From the NCBI RefSeq assembly GCF_024713975.1, contig NC_091098.1:19339316-19403315 (forward strand): a stretch of DNA of 64,000 nucleotides, given 5' to 3'. The notes beneath the pieces are model-generated. The model made no database searches and was not told the DNA's origin. It saw nothing but the letters and a program-made list of their open reading frames with translations. Numbering within the stretch: position 1 is the first letter of the stretch; each line of letters begins with the position of its first letter. The position numbers and the translations under genes are program-made. Positions 47,388 to 64,000 of the stretch are shown one piece after another. This DNA comes from Paralichthys olivaceus. Taxonomy: Eukaryota > Chordata > Actinopteri > Pleuronectiformes > Paralichthyidae.

Positions 47388-49123
47388 TGGAATTGCACTG
47401 TTAATCCACCTACACTCTTATCTTAAACACAGACAGCTTATATACATCCCCCTCCACTCCATCAGCCCCTCCCACTTCTGTATGACAAGCAGCCTGAATT
47501 GCTCCTGACCAACTAGTTTACCCCTCTCAGTTCACTGTGAGGTGACAGGGTGATTTTCAGTTGTTAGCAGATTCAGTCACTTTGTGGAAACATGTTGTAT
47601 TGATTAGTGAGTCCATGTTGCTGTTGTTTTTGTCGGCTTCGTGTGTAAGTCTGTATGTAGTGAATGAGCGAGTGTGAAAGGATGCGAACGATCGTGCGTA
47701 TGGTCTAGGGGGGAGGGGGGGTGTTGTGAATTCTAATCGTCCTTCCAAATTCCTTTGTCCCAGCTAGTTTGTTGTGCATTTCTCATCCCTTTTTTTGTTA
47801 CTTTTCTTATTTGTGATTCCTCATGATATTTACAGGTTTTATTGTATGGTAATTGAACTGGCAGTTGATTTCCACCAAACACTGTGATGGTAGGCGTTCC
47901 ATTTGCTTCACAACCCCCCAAAAACAGTTTTGTGTTTGAATTTCCAGACACACGTACAATCCTGTATTCAACTAACTGCAATTCTGCTGTGGGCTCATAC
48001 AGAAAGGAGGCAGGCTGTATTGTGACACTGACATCTTGGTGTAATGCTTCTTGATCTTGTTCACAACTTTCACACTTTCAAAGTTCGAAGGTCCCTTAAA
48101 TTTTCATGTTAGATTTGTTCAGACATAAGACATTCCACATAATTAGGCTTCTAAAAAGGCAGTGCTCCTTTTTATGTTTTTTTATTTAATTTTTTAAAAC
48201 TAAGTACAGATTGTCATTGTAGTTTCACTGTTCAGGTGCTGCTTGATCTCAGTACAATGAAAGATGTTTGTGCGTAAATGTGGTTTCATGTATTTTGCAG
48301 GATTGACTATCATCTGTATGTAAAACCTAAAGTAACCTTTTTATTGATGTTAATTGAAAATGTCTTACCACACTGTATCAACCCTGCTTGCAAAATATTC
48401 CTCTTAAAGCGGTTGCTTTATCCCAAAAAAATTGTTGTGCCTGGCTTTCTCTTGCAGCCTCTATTTTCATTAGGTGTCAGCATCTGCTTGTTGTTTAAAG
48501 AAATCACAAAAGAGAATGAGTTAGACTAGACTAGCTTTTTAACTGGTTGACGTCAACCTCATTTTCTTTTTAAACCAGGTGCATCACTCTGCTGTTAAAG
48601 GTAGTCGGTGTGAACAATCACCTCAAAAATCAGGTTTCACATTTTGATGGTGCAATTTGGAAAGAAGCTCAGTGTCACAATACCATTTATCACCACTACA
48701 TTCCACCTATTGTAGTTGAAGACACCATTCCACATTATAGCTGACAGTCTCTTTACTCTGACAATGCTCCAATAAATTGAAATAATGTTCTGTTGGGAAA
48801 AAAAAAAGTCAATTCATTATTATGCTTGACGAAAATGCAGTTAGTGAATGTGGAACGAAGCCTGTCTGTATATCAGGTATCTACTTGCTTTGTTTTTACT
48901 GACAAGTCTTATGGCTAAAAATTTGCTTCTGTAACAGTCTATTACCCAGTGCACACACGTGGTTGTGAAAATTTTAGATTAGTTCTGAAAAGCAATGATG
49001 ACATGGAGATAAACAATGGTTGGTGTAATTCTAGCTTTGTGTTTATGTATCTTTAAAACCATTCTAGTTTCACTCTACATGTAAGAAATAGGAAAAGTGT
49101 CAAAGACCATTCAGTGAAATAAA
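47388..49123 (+). other. ywhab: ywhab 3' UTR
   Basis: AATAAA at 48771-48776 and 49118-49123 predict 3' UTRs of about 1.4 and 1.75 kb, in line with the long UTRs of 14-3-3 genes. A G-rich run (GGGGGGAGGGGGGGTG) lies near 47707-47722. No separate gene is seen before the pabpc1l promoter. Confidence 0.55.
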
Positions 49124-49329
49124 GTTTCGTTTAAGATAACAGGGGAAATTACGTCTGCATTTTTATTCACAAGGAACATTTGATTAAAAGTGGTTCACTC
49201 CTCGATAACAAGATCAATAAACTCACAAAGGAAAGTTCAAACAAACTGGAAGTTCTGGCACTGCGAGAACTAGTTTTCATCGCGGAGTGACACGTAAATC
49301 AATCTGCCCCCTCACAGTTGGTTTGAAAC

Positions 49330-49690
49330 GTGGATGCGCGGAGGGGCGCGGCTGCAGGTGTTCCACGGTCATAATTGACAAACCTCCGGCCCATGTGGAA
49401 GTGAAGCTGCGGCTCTGAGACTCAAACTGCTCCAAAGACTTTCTCTCCATTATTTCAGAACTGTAAGTAACGTTCACCCACATTCACGTTTACACTTTGG
49501 TGAGCCAGTGTGTCTGGAATCCAGCCGCTTCACGTGATTGTCGACGAGCGATGACTGATATGGATTTAAAACCAACTTTAGCTCGCGCTCGTTAGCTGTT
49601 TTAGGCAACTGGCAAATTAGCGTCTTTCGTAGTTTCTTTTTTTTTTTTTTTTTAGCTAACTTGCGCTAGCGTGATGCTAATTAAAGCTAC
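49330..49690 (+). promoter_or_regulatory. pabpc1l: pabpc1l promoter, non-coding exon 1, start of intron 1
   Basis: A CpG-rich stretch (GGATGCGCGGAGGGGCGCGG near 49331) precedes a donor CT|GTAAGTAA after 49462. The coding exon begins with an acceptor CTAG at 50491-50494. Intron 1 starts with GTTAGC 49591, a T19 run near 49638-49654, GCTAAC 49655, GCTAGC 49665 and GCTAAT 49676. Confidence 0.55.
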
Positions 49691-49712
49691 AAGAGCAGTT
49701 AAGATCAGATGG

Positions 49713-49765
49713 GATCGACTTTACTGATCCAACTTTGGGGAAATTCACTTATTTCACCAGCAGAT
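49713..49765 (+). mobile_element. ACTTTACTGATCC retroelement-tail-like fragment
   Basis: GATCGACTTTACTGATCCAA then CTTTGGGGAAATTCACTTAT is a diverged copy of the dispersed fish tail motif ACTTTATTGATCC..GGGAAATTC. In pabpc1l intron 1. Confidence 0.5.
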
Positions 49766-50494
49766 TGTGAAAATGTGATTGAAGAGATGACATCAAGTAA
49801 AAAAACACATTTAACAGAAACAATACATAGAACGTGTACTTGTATGTGCACCTTTCACAACTGACGGAATATTATGGACAGAGGAACGTACTTGAATATC
49901 ACAGGATGTTGAATACTGTATTTATGCACTTTGTTGAAGAACATAGTAATATGAATCTGCATAGAGACAGACATCAGTACATAGCCAGTTACGGTGTAAG
50001 ATATATGAGAGATTGTATAGAAATTATATACAAAATATATGAGTCTTTGTTATTGGAATCAATGAGTGTCAACTAAGTATATATAAGTACTCATTAATAT
50101 AAGGACACTTTCAAGAATGTGTAAAACTCTTTCACAAATTCTCCGGTTCCAGTTTTTCAATCGTTACCATCTCTTGATATTGTTGATAGTGTTTGATTGT
50201 ATACTAAACATTTAAATGTTCAGACTTTGAGACATGAAGACTTTTTGAGATGTGAACTTTGGGAGACTGATGGGAATGTATCGCCATTTATTGAAATTCA
50301 ATTTACAAAATGATTAATTGATTTAAAAAAGGACTGGCAGATAATGAGATAATAAGAATAGTTGTTGGTTGCTTCCTTTATTCTCAAGCATGTTTTTAGT
50401 TTCACTGTTACCTCAGAAACAATCTTCTATCAACAACATATAAATAAAAGCTAAATGCTATGCCTATAACTGTTTTTCTTATCCATTGAACTAG

Positions 50495-58089
<7,595 letters not shown>

Positions 58090-59186
58090 AGAGCCAGTAC
58101 AGGTCAGCGACTTCTCAGCTGTGGATGAATCATTAGCTCACATGTAATATTTAACCTTTACTATGCTATTGTGTGCGAGGTACACAAGATGCTCCATTTA
58201 ATTTCTGCACATGGCAAGACTGTCTCCTTGGAGCACTGTGGTCAAGTCAGCCAAGTGCACCCATAGTCTCGCCTTTATGGTAAATGCAAGGAAACGACCC
58301 AGAGAATTCAGGGTTAGTGACCCTGGTGGTGATGTTTAGTCTGGCAGAAAGGATGAAAGCATAAAGCAGTAAACATGACAAAAAGAAACCTGTGAGTTTA
58401 CTATTCCATTGATTATTTGCTATGAAAGATGATTCTGAACAGCAGACTTCAGGATAACTCAAGACTACTTACAGTTGATTTATTCCTCTTTAGAATATAT
58501 ATGAAGATAATGTGTTTTAATAGCACCTGAGGTACATTGAAAACACTAGATCAATTGGAATTAACGAGGCTTTTGTTGTTGCTGTGGAAAACTTATTAGA
58601 CGTATAAGCTCCACGATCACTAATGGTTTTGCAAGTATCTGCAAAGATGCACGACATGATAGCACCCCACCTCCTCCGTGTTAGTGTATAGGATGGGTTT
58701 CTGTCATTTTAGGTAGTTCTTATGATACTGTATGATCAAGGGTTTATTATGTTCAATAAGTTTGGTTTTAATTATTTGATGCAGTGATCAGGGTAAAACA
58801 TCATGATTGACAGATTGATTGGCTCCACACAACGATCACTACTGCAAAATGACAGCACCCATTACTTGAATATGGTTTTATTTTCATCATCCTTTTTGCC
58901 AGACTCCATTGTTCCTGGGTACTTTTACTGTAATGCATTCTGTAATCTGGCGTGAAATGCATTTAAATGTAACGCTCCCAACACTGTTGAGGACTTCAGC
59001 TGTACTTGAAACGTTCAGTTTGATAGTTCAGAGAGAATCCTGCACACATTTCTTAATATCAGACAATATGACTTGAAAAGACTTAACCATGTCATTTTTT
59101 CCAGATTACAACGACTGAGGAAACAGAATCAGTAAAATTGTAAAAAAAAAAAAAGAAAAAAAAAAAAAAAAAGGAAAGAAAATAAA
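58090..59186 (+). terminator. pabpc1l: pabpc1l 3' UTR, A-rich tract and poly(A) signal
   Basis: AATAAA at 59181-59186 follows an A-rich tract (59142-59172, interrupted by single G). The tract is unusual for the 3' UTR of a poly(A)-binding protein gene: PABPC1 controls itself through an A-rich 5' UTR element, so this one, at the other end, is worth noting. Confidence 0.55.
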
Positions 59187-60230
59187 TTGTTATAAGACTA
59201 AAGAGCAATTTTGTTGTTGCTATATCTTTTGTTGTAAGATAAAGTTTACAGAATATGCATTACACCTGTGTTGTGTCATTTGTTTAACACAAAAGGGTTA
59301 ATGGTGCAGTTCATCCACTTCAGGTATGTACATTTCCAGAACAACCCGTTAGTATTCCTCTTGCAAAACATCGTTTGACCACAAATGTTTTTGTGCCACT
59401 TGTCCAATTTTGTTTTCTAGTGCTATTTGAAGCCGTAATATGCTCACTACTACCACCATGAGGCCTGTTGGTGCATTGTCTCGTCAGCTAGTATGAGCTA
59501 AGAAATATCCAGTTATATTCTATTGTATTTTTATTGTATCCAAATACTGGACTGCTATGACGACCCTTTCTTTGGGGATGAATAATGTAATCTATCTTAT
59601 ATGGATACTGAGAACCAATTTCAATGTTTTTCTGCCACGGGGCAATAAGTGAGGTCATTCAAACCCAGTCTAGAACAAACCAGAGGGTGACACGCTTTTT
59701 TGGAAGTGTTACGAGGAAGATAAACTGGTTCAACTTTATTTTTAAGATAATTAAAATCCCTGCAAACAAAATGGTGAACTGAAAGAAAAGAATGAAACTA
59801 ACTGGCTTGTGCTAATGTTGGCAGCCATGAAGTCTTGTTTAGTTTGAACGCTGCAGGACATGCAATCCAGACTGATCTGTTCATTGTCTGTTTGCTGCAG
59901 AGTTTGTATTGAGTTATTTTCATCAAGCTTGTTTTAGGTTCATGAATGACATTTAAGTCTAATATCTGAGAAGTTTATCAAATCACAGGACATGCGGTCA
60001 GTCTCATGACTGAAAAATGAGTATGAGTGCTTTCTTCTGACCAGTGGAGTGACATCTGGTTTGTTTTTATGACTTATGGTTAAAGGTGTTAAACCAAAAT
60101 CTCAAGACTTTTAATTACAGATAAAATGTATTGATCAGAGAAACATTGGGTTCTTTCAAAGTTTTATATTTGATCCTGGAATTTAAAAACTCCCCAAAAT
60201 GAGACAAATGGAAAATGAATTGTCAAATTT
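59187..60230. other. Spacer between convergent pabpc1l and rbm39
   Basis: About 1 kb, AT-rich. No exon or mobile element recognised. Confidence 0.5.
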
Positions 60231-60236
60231 GCCAAG

Positions 60237-60242
60237 TTTATT
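60237..60242 (-). terminator. rbm39: rbm39 poly(A) signal
   Basis: Minus-strand AATAAA about 400 bp after the rbm39 stop; another, proximal, at 60541-60536. Candidate ends of a short 3' UTR. Confidence 0.6.
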
Positions 60243-60639
60243 GGGAGCCTTCATACAAAAAATGAAATTATGGCTGTAAAAAGGTACAAAGGATTATTGT
60301 TGACATTAATATACTTTTGGCATTTAAGGCCTATTAACCCAACACATTTTGTGACTCTGCAATTTTAAATCTAAAACTGGATTTAAACAAGCAGATAAGA
60401 CGGTAATATTTAAAAACATACAGACCAATAGATACCTGCAGATTACTTCTCAGTGATAGTTACAACACAAACCCACAAAAACTTTGAAAGCAACTAAAAA
60501 ACAAAACCTAATTTTCAATGTTGAACTTGAGGCAACTTTTATTACGCACAGCCAACTAATTTTGATGTGTCTGTTTCAATGACAGCTCCATGAATGCAAA
60601 CAAATGTATTTACACTGCCTTTCAGAAGCAAGTCTCAGA

Positions 60640-63600
60640 CTATCGACGTGCCGGCATTAGAAGCTGCTTCGCTGTTACTGAATCAGGGAAAAGGTTGTGG
60701 TAGGTGGGTAAGGGAACGTAGGCAGCTGTTATCATTTTGCCTGGGAGGGAAAGAATAAAGAAAGACAGTTAAAACCTAAAGAAAGCTCCACATTTGTATT
60801 TATTTTTCAGTGAACTATCCCTACAAGGATTCAAAACGGCTTTACATACCTGCAAACCAGCGTCCATGAAGTGCATTTACAGTTGCCATCGCTGCTGGTA
60901 TCGAGGGACACTTCACATACACATTACCCTGTGAACAAGAGAGAGTTCGGTTAATCCTTTGATTCTCCGCCTCTTGATTAATTATATTACCAGGTTATAT
61001 ACAACTAAAAGTACTAACAATTGGAACATAAATGTCAGATTCATGTACGATAATGGTTTTACTGGTTGGAGTAATGTGTCAAATCTTCTATTTGGATGCT
61101 GAGACATTTTGTGTGCTTCAACTTACTTGAGTTGAGTTCTTATCCACATAAATGTGAACTATTCCTCCGTGTTTGTTGCACTCCTCGATCACATCGTCTT
61201 GGATCTCAGTGGCCCAGGTGGGATCATTTTCCCTGGAAAACAAGTCAGATTTTAACTATTCCAAGAAAATCTTAATATTTTGACATGTCCAAGATTTACA
61301 TTGAAAGATGTCTTACTTATATTAATATTGACCAGAAATAAGGGTCCAGATCTAATTCTGTGTAGAAACAATTTCTAAAGTTCACCTGAAGATAATGAGG
61401 CTTCTTTAGTTTGTCAGGCAACCTGTGAATCTTCCAACGTTATATTTTTGTGAAATTCCCCTGTTCTGTTCCCATATGCAGCCGAGCTGTAGCACAGGGT
61501 CAATACACAGGAGCCATGTTGTACTATGATTGTAAGTGGTTGGTCTGGCCTGCACCAATATACGTTTCTACACAAAGACCCCGCTCACATTCTGGCCACT
61601 GGGTGAGTATTTGGAAAAACACGAGCCCATCTACAAAAGATCAAATCCTTACGCTTGTGGGTTGAACAGGTTGGACAGCTGGAGGCAGTGTGTGGCCAGC
61701 GGCTGAGATGGGAGGTTCAATGCTTGGCTTGGAGCTGGAGTTGGGACGGCTGAAACAGCAACAATTATTTATTTGACACCATTCTCTATTAAAAAACAAT
61801 GTTTGCTTCATCTAAGGTTTCACCTGCTGGAGCAGACATGTTTCCAAACGGTATGGACCCAGTCATCTGCAGAGCCTGCTGAGCAGCCGGGGGAATCTTC
61901 AGACCAGTTCCTGAGGAGGCAGAGAAATTGAAATTTCACACGCAAGTGTAAAATTCAGACGGTTGCTTCATTATACTGACAGCTGGTGGCATTTTAGGAA
62001 ACTGGCACCAGTTAGGTGACATAAATCTGTTTCAATGTTCTGCTTCCCAGCAGTAAAGCACAGCAACAGATGTATCAGCACAGAAATGGATTTTAAAACT
62101 CTGTTCTTACCGCAACTTTAAATGTTAAGTATTTCTTAGTTATTGTGTATTTTGTGCTTCATGTTCTGTTGATACAAACCTTCTGCCAGTCGAGCCATTA
62201 GTTGTAAACGTCCGGTGGTGCCCAGGTCGATGCCGGTCCTCTCTAGCTCGTCGTTGTCCAGGAAGGAACTGGCCGTCGAAGAGTCTGAGCGCTCCGTCAC
62301 ATGCCCCACCTTCATCGGACGCCCGGCCAGCTCAAAGCCGTTCAGCTGCTCCAGGGCCTTTTTTGCACATTCTGCATCTGCAAACTTCAGAAGACAAAGT
62401 GTTTAAGGTAAAAAATCAGCTGCAGACTCTACAGCACTGTAAATAAATCAAAGGCCTTGATTACCGATATGAAGCCATATCCTTTGGATCGTCCAGTCTC
62501 ACTGTCCATCATGAGCTGGATTCCCTCAATCTGTGAAAACCAAAAACACGATTGAAACAAATGCATCTGCACAGGAATTAAGAAATTCTGATTTACTAAA
62601 ATTAATTTGTTCTTGACCTTTCCAAAGGGCTCAAAGATTCCTCGAAGCATTTCTTCAGTGATGTTGAAATGCAGCGAGCCCACATACAGCCGCATCGGAC
62701 CGGAACTGCCCTTCTGTAAATTGTTAGCAGCCGCTGCAGCTCTGTTTTTCTCTGCCTGTGATTACACATGGAAAGTGAAGCATAAGAATGTTAATTCAAT
62801 ATATGTCAAACATTAGGAGCTGCAATGTAGAAAAAGCCAATCTGTTCCAAATGAATGCAAACTGAGCTGAATTCAATACGATTAGAAAAGTCTGTTTAAC
62901 AACTGACGAACAGAACACTGGTTTTAAAGCTTTTCACTGCATTTACAAACTTTTCATGTCATCCTGAGATCCCGAGTGTGCCGACTTCAAATGGATAGTT
63001 CACAGAAAAATGAAAATTCACTCATTATCTACTTATCACTGCGCCGATAGAGGGGTGTGTGTGCACGTAAACACGGCTCCAGGCAAGAGGTAAGAGGTAA
63101 TTCAGGGTAAAACGTGGTGTAAGTGTTTCTAGTTGAATTTGGATGACACCACACAAGCTGTATGGAGGCATTTTATGGTTTCAAGACTCAAACACCATTT
63201 ACTTAAATTGTATTTGGCTGCAACGCATGAAAAAAGTGTTTTGTGGACTCGAACACTTCACCCCCTTCCATTGGCATAGTGGTAAGTAGATAATGAGTGA
63301 ATTTTCATTTGTGGGTGAACTATCCCTTTAGAACTGGTCAATGTTTCCTTCTGCTTTAGAGATGTCCATTGATAGTCACACTGGATAGACTGCACCACAC
63401 TTCATTTAAATGTTACAGTGAGGTCAGAACACCTACCTGAGAGGCCTGGACAATGATGGGAACTCCTAAAAGCCTCTGGCCAGTGAGTCCGATCGCCAGA
63501 GGTACAGAAGAAGAGTCCACAAACTCTATGTAGGCGATGCCCTTTGACCTCCTCGAGTTTCTGTCTGAGATCATTCTCACGTCTCTGACCTTCAAAGAGA

Positions 63601-63790
63601 AACAGTGATGGTTTTTAATAACTATATACGGACTTTCTGGATATATTCACAAAAACAAGAAAATAAACAGACTTTTCCGACAGCTGAGAAAAAGTCTTCC
63701 AGGTCCCGAGCTCTGATTCTGGCAGCGAGCTGCATACAGAAAACTGTGCGTGCATCCCTCTCCTCGGGTGTTAGATTGTCAATTGGTTGC
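60640..63790 (-). CDS. rbm39: RNA-binding protein 39 (CAPER-alpha), 3' part
   Basis: Minus-strand exons 63790-63673, 63589-63437, 62755-62618, 62530-62465, 62384-62180, 61910-61824, 61749-61653, 61232-61127, 60928-60850 and 60740-60640 (stop TAG 60642-60640), all in phase. They encode most of RRM1 (ERDARTVFCMQLAARIRARD, ISDRNSRRSKGIAYIEFVD), RRM2 (MRLYVGSLHFNITEEMLRGI, SETGRSKGYGFI), a linker with LERTGIDLGTTGRLQLMARL, and the C-terminal UHM (DDVIEECNKHGGIVHIYVDK, ALHGRWFAGKMITAAYVPL). RBM39 is a nuclear splicing factor and coactivator that binds U2AF65-type ligand motifs through the UHM. The RRM2 helix MLRGIFEPFG, the site recognised by DCAF15 with aryl sulfonamides in mammals, is unchanged. 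The N-terminal RS domain lies right of the window. Confidence 0.97.
62991..63330. mobile_element. MITE with ~47-bp terminal inverted repeats
   Basis: Left arm GGATAGTTCACAGAAAAATG then AAAATTCACTCATTATCTAC (62993 on) is mirrored by the right arm ending GTGGGTGAACTATCC (63311-63325). Over about 47 positions the arms differ at only about four. The element is about 333 bp with no coding frame. GGATAGTTCACCC ends with ATGAAAATTC are common on fish MITEs. No clear target duplication is visible. In the rbm39 intron 62756-63436. Confidence 0.85.
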
Positions 63791-64000
63791 CTGAAAGGAC
63801 AAAAACATCAAACTTGTTAAATTAATGAAACAGACTTATTCTTCAGGAAACATCACAATCCAAACTATTAAATAACGAATTTGTCTGTCTTTTAATGTTC
63901 TTAATAATCGGATGGCGTAATTAAACCATGGAGGCACATTTGAGACCGGTCTGATTCTGGTTCTGAAACTAAATCCAATGCTGACAGGCATAGGTCATTA

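Noticed and set aside
49834-50076. 80-codon frame in pabpc1l intron 1
   Set aside because: AT-rich, no recognised domain, next to a retroelement-tail-like fragment; no coding support.
61482-61531. Exon-like 50-nt stretch on the plus strand (CATATGCAG before, GTAAGTGG after)
   Set aside because: Opposite strand to rbm39, contains an early TAG in one frame, and no gene continues on either side. Likely chance splice-site matches.

Overview
The window is nuclear DNA of a teleost fish, most likely a spiny-rayed (percomorph) species. The genes are vertebrate, split into many short exons with GT-AG introns of about 0.1-1 kb, and the spacers and introns carry repeat families typical of fish (LINE tails, a hAT element, a Tc1-like remnant, a terminal-inverted-repeat MITE, GATA/ACTTTATTGATCC fragments, CA and GA microsatellites). 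There is no operon-like packing, CRISPR array, tRNA or rRNA. Exon boundaries below were read by eye from splice sites, reading phase and remembered family sequences; no alignment was run.

Layout, left to right. (1) 142-1244 (+): the last three coding exons of a type II keratin-like intermediate filament gene. (2) 2590-6933 (+): a complete NACHT-LRR (NLR) innate-immune receptor gene with seven modular LRR exons, preceded by a long CTGT/CTCT pyrimidine tract. (3) 15261-7978 (-): cers5, ceramide synthase 5, 10 coding exons, 382 aa. (4) 18434-24760 (+): an SLMAP gene that starts at the position of the mammalian short isoform and has two alternative tail-anchor exons. (5) 28387-32617 (+): abhd6, monoacylglycerol lipase, 340 aa. 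(6) 34342-36026 (+): kctd6, 237 aa. (7) 38049-40791 (+): smim4/uqcc5, 81 aa. (8) 42831-41410 (-): ogn (osteoglycin/mimecan), 267 aa. (9) 46093-47387 (+): ywhab-type 14-3-3, 244 aa. (10) 50507-58089 (+): pabpc1l (embryonic poly(A)-binding protein), 14 exons, 626 aa. (11) 63790-60640 (-): the 3' part of rbm39, running off the right edge.

These are independent genes, not a pathway. Their order is informative. Keratin plus cers5 corresponds to human 12q13; SLMAP, abhd6, kctd6 and smim4 to human 3p14-p21; ywhab, pabpc1l and rbm39 to human 20q. The window is therefore a mosaic of three ancestral linkage blocks, with ogn (human 9q22) between the last two. The SLMAP gene sits exactly at the first block boundary, and its FHA-domain half is not visible here.

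The observations most worth checking are: clusters of GTTAGC/GCTAAC/GCTAGC hexamers beside every CpG-rich promoter in the window (cers5, kctd6, smim4, ywhab, pabpc1l); an in-frame 84-nt candidate cassette exon at the end of pabpc1l RRM2; the short-form-only SLMAP at a synteny junction; an inverted repeat pair pressed against a cers5 splice site; and a hAT element with intact 8-bp target duplications. I did not find a clearly new gene system.
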